A DNA stretch of 64,000 nt from Micromussa lordhowensis (taxonomy: Eukaryota > Cnidaria > Anthozoa > Scleractinia > Lobophylliidae), in assembly GCA_964020085.1 (NCBI GenBank), contig OZ026600.1, positions 16,717,823 to 16,781,822 on the forward strand, in the 5' to 3' direction. The notes below the pieces were generated by a model. The model searched no databases, had not been told where the DNA came from, and was given only the letters and a program-made list of their open reading frames with translations. Shown here piece by piece: positions 1-11,900 of the stretch. Position 1 is the first letter of the stretch. Each line of letters starts with the position of its first letter. A program made the translations under genes and the position numbers.

Positions 1-1225
1 TATAAAAGATGGTATCCCCGCAGCGTTGGAGGTTTTCCTTCGCTTTGAAACGAAGCGACATATAAAGAAATCTTCCACGAAAACATCCACGTATCGCCCG
101 AGTAACATACGCGGACGACCTTAGGGAGAAGGCCTACATGAGGGATTCACTCTCTTACCTCTCTCACCTCTTCACGTCTCTTACCTCTCTTATTTCTTGA
201 TAAATAATAATTATTCCATGAGCCCGAGTTGGATATGAAGTGATAAAATAACCAACGAGCGCGTAGCGCGAGTTGGTTATAATCTCTTTATAAACAACAA
301 GGGCGAATGGAATAATTGTTTTAGTAAATTCTCAAACCAGGTTTTGCCGCCGATTTTTATTTCGGCCATTATAGAGGGCTGAAGTTGAAAACTTCGTACG
401 GAAAATTTTTAAACTTGGCGCACCATTTTCCATCAGGGATATGACGTAAAACTCCGACTATTGGCTCATAGTCGGAGTTTTTTAGCCAACCAAAAAGCTA
501 GAAATGCAATAGTCGGAGCTGAGAATTTACTAATTATTAATAGCCACTTAAACAAATGCATAATGGGAAAAACGTTAGTGCCTTATAAAGAATCCTTCAT
601 TGATACTAAAACATATCAACCCTTTGAAAGACTACAATTCCAGTTAAAACACCGGTCGTATCATAGAGATATTTACTGTCTTTCATTGTGTTGACTGGTC
701 GTTTATCAAATTCCCATCTTCATAAAATACATTTCTAGCCTGCTGTTTGGTTCACTGAATCTCGGAGGTAGGCGAAAGATCCGTTGGAGAAAAATGGGCT
801 GAAAAGAGTCGATTTGGTGACTTTTCTTCCTGCGGAAATACCACTCCCGCCCCTCTTCCTGTCAGCGTGTCACTATTTCCGGATCTCACACTTTTTGTGA
901 CGCCTTTGTCAGAGACATGGTCCCTTTGTTAGAGAGGTCAGCTTTCGTACTCACCCATCTAACGTCGGATTCGTGTTTCAATCGCAAGTCATTTCCTTCC
1001 CTAAATTAAGCTTCTTGGAAATGTGATTTCAGTTTTCGCTTCGAACGTCCACTATCAATGAGGCACTTGCACAACTCAAAACGAGCCTCATTCAAATTCT
1101 GATTCGTGTCATTGAAGTCCCCTTCACTACACAGTCTCTACTTTTCTTTGTTTGACTGTGCCTGAACATGTCCCAAGAATCATAAAAGACGACGAGAGCT
1201 AACAGAATTCCCATAACGCAATAGT
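1..1225. repeat. ~1.2 kb direct repeat, copy 1 (cut by window edge)
   Basis: Almost the same sequence recurs at 3298-4503 in the same orientation, with scattered substitutions and small indels. Similarity ends near 1200-1225. It contains a short hairpin at about 450-482 (13-bp arms reading AAACTCCGACTAT) followed by a T run, and a fold-back segment at 206-324. Short reading frames occur, but they are not conserved as coding between the copies. It is an interspersed repeat of unknown class; whether it extends left of position 1 cannot be seen. Confidence 0.85.
206..324. repeat. Fold-back element family A, copy 1
   Basis: A near-palindrome with outer arms AATAATTATTCCATG / GGAATAATTGTTTTAG and inner arms around GTTGGATATGA and ACCAACGAGCGCGTAGCGCG. 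Related copies lie at 3474-3596, 34468-34745 and 43935-44232. The outer arms pair with each other, giving a hairpin-forming MITE-like unit. Confidence 0.7.
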
Positions 1226-3297
1226 GAGTTTCCCCATTAAAGTGAGGCATGAAACATCAATAAAACTTACGCTGTCAATGTTAAACAATTCTAGCGCTTC
1301 AATATTACAAAGGCATATGGGGAATACTCAATTTTAATCCAAAAGCGCTAAGATCTTGTTCAAACGAGGGCGTTCAGTTTCCAGATCTTTAGCTACCGCA
1401 TCACTTATAGTTTTCGAAATCGGGCTGATCCCTTGACAAAGTAAAATGGAAGCAATTGGCCTGGCCTGGTTTGAATGAATGAATGTGAACTTTATTTAAG
1501 ACAGGGTGGTCCAATCAGCTGCGGGGCTGTTATCCTGAGGGGCCCTGTATACACCTAAAATCATTATAACAATAAAATGAATAACAATGAGCACTTGTGA
1601 TCTGAAAACTTATGGTCTGAGAAGAAACTATAATATATTTACGAGTCCAATAAACGCATTAGGTTTCGGAATCAAATTCAGGCTCAAAGCGGGGACCGTG
1701 TAAAGATTGAGCAAGTGTAGAACTATTTTGATACAAAGGAAATTCAAAGGAGAATGGAGATGGCAATTTGGTAAAAAAAAACAAAAAACAGATAACCAGC
1801 CTGATTAAATTATAACCAGCAAGAGTGCCAAAGTGTCACGAAGTCATGATACAACAAGTTTTAAGAACTTATTTGCATGTTTCATTTCTTTGGTGGCACT
1901 TAGCTTTATGATTGGAGTAACATCGATTCTCACAGATTCCTACTTGTCTTTAATAGAATACCAATATTGTGAAGTAACTGTTTAGGAAAACAAAAACAAA
2001 CAAACAAAACAGAAAAACAAAGATGATCTATAATTCGACTGAGGCAAACATAGGCGCTAGACTCCAATTAGCGACATTAGGTCATTTAAAAGTAAATGCG
2101 GTAATTGTTGACGACTTTACACGTTATTAGATCCAACTTTAAGCAGGTGGTTTCACCAAGGGAAAATGGACAAACGGGTAATATAGAGATCAAATTCCAG
2201 CTAGCAGCGGGAACCAAGCGAGAGAACAGTTTTTCCCTCTAATAAACTAAGAAATGGAATGTTTAATGCAAAATGCAACCAATTAGCGACATAAAACTTG
2301 GTGCCACGGCTTCTGGTTCTTTTTTTTAAGCTGAGTTACAATGATTTCAATAGAGTATTTAGAATGCAGTCGTAATGTGGCAATTCCTTAGTTTAAGAAA
2401 GAAAGACCGATCTGGTAATTTTCTCATTATCCGGTGAAATACCCGTTGGCATTTAGAGCATTAGAAGACCTATATAGAGGAATTACTATCTTACCTTGAT
2501 AATCTCTTGTACATAATTATCAAGGCTATATAATCTTATTATATCACTTGATTGGTAGTAACTTAAGGTGGCTCAAAACAGTTTCCAGCACTTAGATTTT
2601 GATGGGTCGTTATAGCCATCCTTTATCACTTGATGCTACAATCATGAAATTAATTTAAACATGGTAACAATTTAAGGTGGCTCTGAGCCCTTTCTTAAGA
2701 ATTTCTATAAATTTTGCCAAAGGTTGCGTCTCATCATGCTTATTAAAATTTGATAACATAAAAAAGTCCACCCTGCCGTTTTGAATTTTAAGCCCCTAAA
2801 GCTGTGATTAAAGGTGTTTTTAGCAGGTCATACTGTTGCTATGGTAACCCGTGGTGTCACGAAAATGATAACAACGTGTTTACCAATGATTGGGCAGTAT
2901 TTTGATACCATGATTGTAGCATCAAGTGATAAAGAGACGACTTATCAAAATCTACGTGCTGGAAACTGTTTTGAGCCGCCTTAAAACTTAAAATTACACC
3001 GGCATAAGTAATATTCACTCATTTTGGTGATATCATCATTTTACAAGGTAAAATCGTGCTTCTAGAATAATACATAATTACAAGAGACTATCAAGGTAAG
3101 CCTGAATCTTAGTTCAGTAGCGTTGTGTTGGGGCGTTCGTTCGCTTTGCACTCGTTTGGTTGCTCATTCCTCTGCCGTTCATTCAGTCTGTTATTGTCTG
3201 GGCAGGAGACATTGTCTCTTATTCAAACTCCTATTAAAATTTAGAAACGTGTTAAAACATAGCTAGGGTAAAAGCTCCTTTGCTTCTTTGATATTTA
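1226..3297. other. Gene-free repetitive stretch
   Basis: No supportable gene. It holds a LINE-like 3' tail on the minus strand at about 1473-1560 (AATAAAGTTCACATTCATTC when read on minus). From about 2561 it holds a diffuse repeat starting AAGGTGGCTC(A/G)AAACAGTTTCC; related pieces occur near 2677, 7320 and 49672-49990. Confidence 0.5.
1473..1560 (-). mobile_element. LINE-like 3' tail
   Basis: Read on the minus strand, a GC-rich block (GGGGCCCCTCAGGATAACAG) runs into AATAAAGTTCACA and then a short ATTC tandem. This is how L2/CR1-like LINE 3' ends look. Upstream limits are unclear, and only the tail is claimed. Confidence 0.4.
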
Positions 3298-4503
3298 TAT
3301 AAAAGATGGTATCCCCACAGCGTTGGAAGTTTTCCATCGCTTTGAAACGAAGCGACATATAAACAAATCCTCCACGAAAACATCCACGCTACGCCCGAGT
3401 AACATACGCGGACGACCTTAGAGAGAAGGCCTACATGAGGGATTCACTCTCTTACCTTGAAAATCTCTTGATAAATAACCATTATTCCATGACCCCGAGT
3501 AGGATATGAAGTGATAAAATAACCAACGAGCGCGTAGCGCGAGTTGGTTATAATCACTTCATATCCAAACAAGGGCGAATGGAATAATTGTTTTAGTAAA
3601 TTTTGCCGCCGATTTTTATTTCGGCCATTATTAAGGGCTGAAGTTGAAAACTCCGTTCGGAAAATTTTTAAACTTGGCGCACTATTTTTCATATAACCTA
3701 AAACTCCGACTATTGGCTCATAGTCGGAGTTTTTTAGCCAATCAAAAAGCTAGAAATGCAATAGTCGGAGCTGAGAATTTGCTAATTATTAATAGCCACT
3801 TAAACAAATGCATAATGGGAAAAACGTTAGTGCCTTATAAAGAATCCTTCATTGATACCAAAACATAAACCCTTTGAAAGACAATAATCCAGTTAAAACA
3901 CTGTTCGTATCATAAAGATATTTACTGTCTCTAATTGTGTTGTCTGGTCGTTTGTCAAATTTCCATCTTCATAAAATACATTTCTAGCCTTCTGATTGGT
4001 TCACTGAATCTCTACTTAATTAAGTTAGTATAATTTTTTTCGAAGATAGGCGAAAGTTCCGTTGGAACAAAATGGGCTGAAAAGAGTCGATTTGGTGACT
4101 TTTCTTACTGCGGAAATACCACTCCCGCCCCTCTTCCTGTCAGCGTGACACTATTTCCAGATCTCACACTTTTTGTGATGCCTTTGTCAGACATGGTCCC
4201 TTTGTTAGAGAGGTCAGCTTTCGTACTCACCCATCTAAGGTCGGGTTCGTGTTTCAATCGCAAGTCATTTCCTTCCCTAAATTAAGCTTCTTGGAAATGC
4301 GATTTCAGTTTTCGCTTCGAACGTCCACTATCAATAAGACACTTGCACAACTCAAAACGAGCCTCATTGAAATTCTGATTCGTGTCATTGAAGTTCCCTT
4401 CATTACACAGTCTCTACTTTTCTTTGTTTGACTGTGCCTGAACATGTCCCAAGAATCATAGAAGACGACGAGAGCTACCAAACAAAATGCCCACAACGCC
4501 ACT
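3298..4503. repeat. ~1.2 kb direct repeat, copy 2
   Basis: Second copy of the unit at 1-1225, same orientation. It has the same hairpin (about 3702-3735) and the same fold-back (3474-3596). The copies differ by scattered substitutions and small indels, for example an insertion near 4010-4045. This suggests an old tandem or segmental duplication, or two insertions of one element. Confidence 0.85.
3474..3596. repeat. Fold-back element family A, copy 2
   Basis: Same palindromic unit as at 206-324. The right arm here keeps the full CACTTCATATCCAA, so the arms pair better than in copy 1. Confidence 0.7.
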
Positions 4504-4773
4504 TGTTGAGTGCATTGATCATAAAAGTAATTGTGGTTCTCATGCTTTTACAGTACAGTCGAACGTTTCTTGTGAAACATCCATATGAAAATGTGTTACA
4601 CCCACAAGCTTATTCTCATGTAAATCAAACTCATTTTCATATGAAAGGTTTTGCTCGAGGACTAGTCGGCACAAGGTACCTCGGAAATGGGCTATCAAAA
4701 CACGGACGCCTCTCCAACACTTCACTTCATCACCAACACTTCATTGAGCTCCCAATGAAGCCAGAATTCATAC

Positions 4774-4783
4774 AAAGGGGACA

Positions 4784-4818
<35 letters not shown>

Positions 4819-5025
4819 AGTATTACAAGATAATTTGGTTTTATCAACTGGGTTGATAATGTGAATCGGCCACCGTAAAGAGATTCGGAAGCTGACGTTT
4901 CGAGCGTTAGCCCTTCGTCGGAGCTTTCGAAGGGCTAACGCTCGAAACGTCCGCTTCCGAATCTCTTTACGGTGGCCAATTCACATTATCAACCCAGTTG
5001 ATAAAACCAAATTATCCAGAATTCA
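4774..5025. mobile_element. Fold-back of a pLTR-like repeat with hammerhead-like motif
   Basis: The left arm (4774-4924) and inverted right arm (4925-5017) share the segment with GGCCACCGTAAAGAGATTCGG and ATCAACCCAGTTGAT. Each arm has a block ending GCTCGAAACGTC (minus 4894-4921; plus 4928-4951). This resembles a degenerate hammerhead core (GAAA, then CGTC). A third partial copy is at 31305-31468. I assign it tentatively to Penelope-like or retrozyme-type repeats. Confidence 0.5.
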
Positions 5026-5146
5026 TATAGTCTCTCTCTATAATAACGACTCTCCGTCCTAGCTCTTTGACGTCCGTACGAGAAGGTAAAGGCACACACA
5101 CAGAATAGCAGAAAAGTGACTCAAACAAGAGACTCTGGAATTCTGT

Positions 5147-5152
5147 TTTATT
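5147..5152 (-). terminator. Candidate SCYL1 poly(A) signal
   Basis: AATAAA on the minus strand, about 840 nt downstream of the SCYL1 stop codon. It is a clear hexamer downstream, but transcript data would be needed to confirm use. Confidence 0.3.
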
Positions 5153-5990
5153 CCCTTTAAAAATATTATAATAGGATTATTTACCCACACGCGTTGTCAT
5201 TAAAACAAAAAAGGAAAGTGCCTGGTTCCGAACGTGGGCCAAATATTGTCAAATATTTCATTACTTTCCTAAGCTGAACCCGCAGACTATTTTCGTTTTC
5301 TCTCTTTGTTTTCCTTTCAACGTTGTATTTCGCCAAGCTGACATGGCTCGTGTGTCTTTCTAGCCTGAGTAATATTTTTCTTCATTTATCGACTATTAGA
5401 CCCCAAAAGGAGAGACGATACCAAATTAATTTGATATATTAAATATTTTTAATTTCAAAATAATAATGCTTTTTGCGACGGACGTAGTGTTTTCGTCGAA
5501 AATGTGAAATCCAGATTGTCTTCGTTGTCTATCTCATGATTGCGAACGTACACCTAAAAGCTCGAAGGGTCAAAACACAAACAAACGGCACTTTGTAAAG
5601 AAGAACTGGATTTCTCGACCAACTGAACGACAACCGAAAGAGACTGCTGTGCTATCATTGAGGAATGGAAAGAAGAATGAGGAATTTGCATCCCTCTGAA
5701 AGATTCATCATCATCATCATCAGAAGAAGAGGAGGCCGCGAGCATTTACATGCTTCAGGGTATCGGGCAAATTCCTACGCATTCAGTAGCGGCCACCATT
5801 GGCAGGGCGAGTAAAGCGTCTTCAGAGAAGTGTCAGGGCCTTCGCCTTGGCTCGCCTCCACTATGACGGATTTGACGAACACAACCTTTGAGATGTAATT
5901 CGTCAACCTTTATGCCTATCTTTTCCTTTCAATGCAAACACTAGAAAGAAACACGTTACTGCACGTCGCATAACTAGTTTCAAATTCTCA

Positions 5991-8900
5991 CTACATTTTG
6001 ACGGCTCCAAGTTTCATAGGCCCTCTTCCACCTGCGGCCCGCTTATCCTTTTGCGCCTGCAGTCTTTGCCTTCTTTCTTCTCTTTTCTTTTTCGCAAGCT
6101 CTGCTTTACTGGGTTTGTCTTGTCCCCAGTCCTCCGCATCCCACTCGTCTTGACCCCAGTCATCATCCGGGTTCTTTGTACTCTGCGCTTCTGCAGCAGG
6201 GGCACTGCTCAGTGAAGACTCTTCAAACGATCCCCAGTCTCCTACATTCCACGCGTCCACTTCTGCCTCTTTTGACTGTGGCGGTTTCTCTGGACTGGAC
6301 TTCTTTATCTGGTGAGATTTCAGGTTTCCAGAACCAGAGGCGGTGGTTTTGCTCTTTACCTGTGGATGAAAGACGATTGTTCAGATGCTAACCAACCAAG
6401 CTGGATGTAATGTAATGTACTGTAAAATCTTTATTTAAAACACGGAAAATAATCAGTTAAGCTAAAAGTTAAAAACTAAAACTCGTTACAACTGTTTTAC
6501 ATGATTGCCGTGTGGGGATCCGATATCTCGGATACCTTCTTAATACCCCGTTTAAACTACCCAATAAAACCAACGCTTTTAAAATCTTGGGGCAAATTAT
6601 TCCACAAGCAGGCCCCGCTATAACAAAAGCTTCGTTTCAAATAATTAGTATTTGTCCCAGTCTGCTGGCAGCCTATAGAAAACCACTGGAAATCCATTAA
6701 CGATTAGTATAAGTCTACTAACACTCTATCACAAATGCCATTCTCTTTTTGGCTACGCTACTCACTTAAGCGTCGCTAGGGTTGGAGCTCGTGTCAAAAG
6801 GGGATTTTGTTGTACTGTAGATAGCTCAGCAGCGTGCGGTTGCTAACAAAATGGCGGCCGCTTCTTTGCGTTTTCGAAGTGTCCTTGCAGGGGATTTAGG
6901 TAATTTAGTTTAGATACTCAAACAATTAGATTATTTGCTCGAGATTTCTGTGCGAGATAGTTGACTCGAGTAGAAATCCCTAGCTCATACTCTAATTTTT
7001 TAAGTAGAATTCTTACCACATGCCCTTCAAATACAGATTTCTAATCGATTCTCTTCATATTAAGAATAAGTATTACCAAGGATGACATTAATTCTTCTTC
7101 ATTTTATTTCTCTTCATACTAAGTTGTATTAAACTTCTTAAACTTATTAAACTGCGCAGATTAAATTGCTGTTGGAAGCTTGTGGGTGATTGCCCTAGAC
7201 CTTAGGAGAATTATAGCACTCTACTGAGGCCGAATCGACTATCATCTCATAGGAATCTCGAGCTCAGAATCTAATTGCTAATTATTATTCATTTCAAGTC
7301 CAATCCACAACAAGTATTTAAGGTGGTTCGATACAGTTTTCTCTGCACCATACCTAGCATTTTCTATTGGCGTTTTACCAATCTTCCCTTAATCTGATCG
7401 ATGTGAAAACTACACCAGTTTTAGAAACAAAGAATGAAGTTTGGTTGAATGTGTTTTTTTAAGGTAATCGATATTTCCATGGAAACGATAAACGAAAAAA
7501 AATGAAAAACGGTAAAGCATGAATTTTGTACGAACCACATCTGTTGTAGAAAAGCTGACGCCTATTTCTGAAATAACGATGTATGGCAAAGGGATATGGA
7601 AGAATGATAAAATTCTGTATGTTTGATTTGGAATAAATCGCGAAAACATTTCAAAACACGAGTTTTGTTTCATGAAATTTAATTGACTGAAAGAAGAACA
7701 ATGCTAGGTATAGTCTAGAAAAAAAAAACTGTATAAAAACTGCTTTCCAAGTGTTCTTAATTTGCTTTAATACAACAATTTCCTCGGAGTCAGAGTCATT
7801 AATTAGTTCGATCGGAATACGTTTCAACATCATCTTTCACGTTTCCCGCTTTACTCAAGGGATGGTTTTTATTCGAGGAAAGAGGCTACTTCTTGTAATT
7901 GTTGTTAAGCATGTAGGTACGACCAACACAAAGGAACAAATGTTCTTCTCAATTTGGACCGCAGAAGAGTAACTTCTCCATAGACTTCTTGGACTACGCA
8001 TTTCAAATGCCTGCTTGCGGTTCGTTCATTTCACAGCCTACCTTAGGAGTAAACAAGTCTTCATCCCAGCCGCTCGCCACAGTGGGCTGACGGGAAGCTC
8101 CACCCAGCATCTCAGACACCAGGGCATCTTCATCAGCAGGGGAAGACTTGTGCTGTCTTGTACTACCTCTAGGTTGCCGAGTATTCTGATAGTAACATTG
8201 ACACAAGAGAATTAGCTAAGCATAACAGCGATGGGTATCAGTGGCAAAACAGCAACATTGGAATGGATAGGCATCAATTTACGAGAAAAAAAATCGAAGA
8301 TTTGAGCATTATGAATTCACATACCTTCTTATTTGGTGGCATGTTCTGAGATGCTTTGCTTGTAGAAGAAGAAGAAGAAGGCGGAGCAAAACTATTCACA
8401 GACCAGTCATCGTTCTCCCAATCACCATAGTCGCTTCCACTCTCCGCTCCATCTGCATCGCCCAGGAGATTTGCAGGACGTCTGAGAGACTGGACATCAA
8501 GAAATGGACGTTAAACACAACGTAACGTTTTGTCAAATGTTTAGTTTATAAATCAGAATACGAAATCAGTTCTCTAAGGATAAAGTCTTACCGACTCTTT
8601 CTTTTCGGTTTGAAATGCTGTAATTTCTTCTTTTGCTGCTAAGAGATCGCTTTTCAGTTCTGCCATATCAGGTTCCTTTATAGAAGTGGACAAAATAGGA
8701 GATGAGCCACGTACGAAAGAACTATGAAAGCCTGGAGGAAGGTCAAGCGTACTGTAACAATAACACGCGGTTTTACTTCTAAAACTCTAGCAATATTTTC
8801 CAAGACGCTTCCGATAACAATTGGACAAACATACACAGCACTAGGGTACACTGTTTGAAAGAACCATCCCTCGTGTAGACCAGAGATGATCCTCAGACGA

Positions 8901-11900
8901 CAAAAACACGGCCAGTTCCCATCTGTTCAAATAAGTTAGATCTGAACCAAGAACTTAAATGAGTGGCAGCCAGCGATAAACATAACAAAGTTGTTTGTCA
9001 ATACATTGCTATAAAGGAGAACAATTACTCTTTAATATACACTTCGAAGAAAACACGAAAACGTCTAGGTTTTCTTTTATTTCAGCAAAATCAAATAAAA
9101 CTTTGGTGCAGCTTATTGTGAAAAGACTGCAACTGTTTATTTCAGAGATAAGGAGCTTTCACAAGTATGAAACTTGAAGGGAGTTATGCAGAGGTGATTA
9201 AAAAGGGGCAAAAGGTTATTAAAAATATTTTTTAAAAATATTATTAAAAATATTATTAAAAATATTATGCAGAGGTGATTAAAAAGGGGCAAAAGGAAAG
9301 ATAGCCGTTCTCTTTATGCTTCAGTATGATGACCACTGCTCCCACCTGCAGGGGAGCGTTGGTTTCCACTCACCCCCTGTACAATCCCTTTTTTAATCAC
9401 GTCCACCCCCATGGGGAGTTATTTCCCTTACCTGAGCATCATTCCAGTCGTCCTCGCTCCAGTCCCCTCCGTAATCACTTCCTGAGTCTTCAGCCTTTTC
9501 TTGATCTGTGGACTGTTTAGTCTCTGAAGACAATGCGCTTGTTGTTTTACTGACAGCCGTTGTGTCTGCTGAAAGAAATGTCAACATTGTCTTTCACTGC
9601 GACACTCGAACGGGAACAATTCAAATTTTCTTATACATTTTTTAGAATGAGGGCTCTTCATCCTTACAAGAGTGTTTTTACACTGCAGAAACTCTAACCT
9701 TGTACATTGTATGAAGAGGCCTCATTCTATAGTCACGGAAAAAAAACGTACAAAAGATGTCCAGTGTTCATAGTTCGACTGTCCCGCCTAACTGTAACTG
9801 TTTATTGCTGTTTATTTTTCTTGCATTTTCAACAATTTGACAAGGAAGAGTCTGGTATCCGACCAACATGTTTAGGCTGCGATTTTGGTTGTAATAACAT
9901 ACAGAGAAAACCAAATTTTTACGATAACTGCAGAAATTCTCGCGCGCTCATTGGCTAATTTGTATCGTCAATATGCGGACAGACACATGAATTTGAAATT
10001 CGCGCGACGCGTCAGCGAGCGAGAGCGGGCAATTCGACCATTTGTTATCGTAAAAAACAAATTGATGTCAGTTTTTAATGAGTCTGTCCTGCTACTTTGA
10101 CAATGTGATGACGAAATTTATGATCAATAACAGGACAGACGCATGAAAAACTGACGTCGATTTGTTAATGATAACTAATTTGTGCGAAAGAAATTACCAG
10201 GGTGACGCAGAAATGTTATACTCAGTGCGTTACTCTTCGAGTCTGGTTGGGTGGCTGTTGTGTACTTTCATAACACAATTATTTCTCGGAGTTTGTCCTC
10301 GACCAGAAGTACACAAAGGTAGTAGCCAGACAAAACTTCGGGGAAATCGATGGACGGCAGAGAGGCAATACATGTACTATCTGACAACTTATGCTACTAC
10401 AACCAGAGATAAGACGGGGCAAGTGTGCAACACGTCTAATTTGCGCATGCAGACTTTCTGCTGAGCATTGTTTTAAGTTTCGTTTTTCAAATCTACTTCA
10501 GGTATATCTACTTTGATGACGCTCTTACCTGGGTTTGTTTCTTTGCCAGGAGTAGTTTTGTCAGCCGGTTCGGGGGCGTCACCTGCTGCAGTTCCCCCTC
10601 GGTACAGTTTTGATGTGAGGGAGCTGACAGCCCATCCTGTCCAAGAGCCGCCAGCACCTGTCTCGGGGGCTTGCTCACCTTCTAATTAACAAACTCGTGT
10701 AAGAGAATGACCCTGTTTCTAAGCGAAAAGCAGTGCATCGCATGAAGATATGTTGATATCGATTGGGGGGGGGGGGGGGGAGAGAAAGCAGGGGAAGGTG
10801 GACCATCTGTTTTTCAGACCCTTTCTCATATCGCAAGGCTCCATTAGCCTCCTCTGCAATATAAAATTTAAGTTGCTGTAAATTTTGAATCATTCTTTTA
10901 AGACGTCCTTGAGCGCCCCATTAGAACCTGCTGCGGGTCTTTCGACACGTGCGTTTCATTCACTTGCGGTGCTCTTGCGCAAGATTATCATCGATACATC
11001 CCGGAGCAGTGAAGCAACGTAGAGCTGGAGGTAACATTTCTCTTCAAAATGGTTGTACCCAACAGTATGAGGCTTTGTCTTGGGTGCTGGTCTGAGTAAG
11101 AACAACGTTGATACCGACTCCAAACTGTTAGAATTCTACTAACACATCTATCGCAAGGCATCGCAGCCGCGCTCCCATACATGCGTGCAAACATGTACGA
11201 ATGCACGCTCGCAAATGCAAACCCTTTCCTTTCCGAACCAAGAGCGTATGTCACTTACCTGATTGGTTCACTGCTGACTCAGGATCCTCTGAAGCTTTTT
11301 CAATCTTAGCCAAAAGAACCTTTACAACTTTAAAAACCTGCAGTACAAACAATTGTTCTAAACACTAAGAATAAAAGGTTTATTACATGCTAGTAGAGTA
11401 ACACCACGGTTGAAAGAGTACAAATTAATTTAGGATCAAATCACATTTGGAGAGTGATACAATAGCAGCCTCGCACGATGTCATTTGACTTAAACTACCA
11501 TCAATTATTTCGTTTTTTTCTGTATTATTGAAATTTTGAAGCTGCAATGGGGTTTGAGTATCAATTACTATAATTAACACGAGAATAAGAAAAAGTGAAG
11601 GATCCCGGATTGTTAGTATACTGCTGCTTGATCTATAACATTCCGTATTGGGTAGGACCAATGACCTAGAATAAACTGATGTCGTCATTGTCGCTAAGCA
11701 ACAATGCATAGTATTACAGTGACGTATTTAGTTTGGTGTTATTCCTGAATCGGGAAAACGATTTAGAATTTCCTCAGCAAGAGAGATCAACGCTCTGAAA
11801 ACTTTTTTAAAGCATATTTCAGAATTTTCGAAAAGTTAACCAGGAAAGGAAAAAAGATACAGATTACAGAATAGCTAATGCATATCAAGTCATCCTTAGT

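Noticed and set aside
461..694. 77-aa frame, repeated at 3644-3868 as 74 aa
   Set aside because: It lies inside the ~1.2 kb repeat and overlaps its hairpin. The two copies diverge without preserving the frame's end, and no domain is visible.
4428..4856. 142-aa plus frame
   Set aside because: It spans the end of a repeat and the start of a fold-back element; no domain or splice context.
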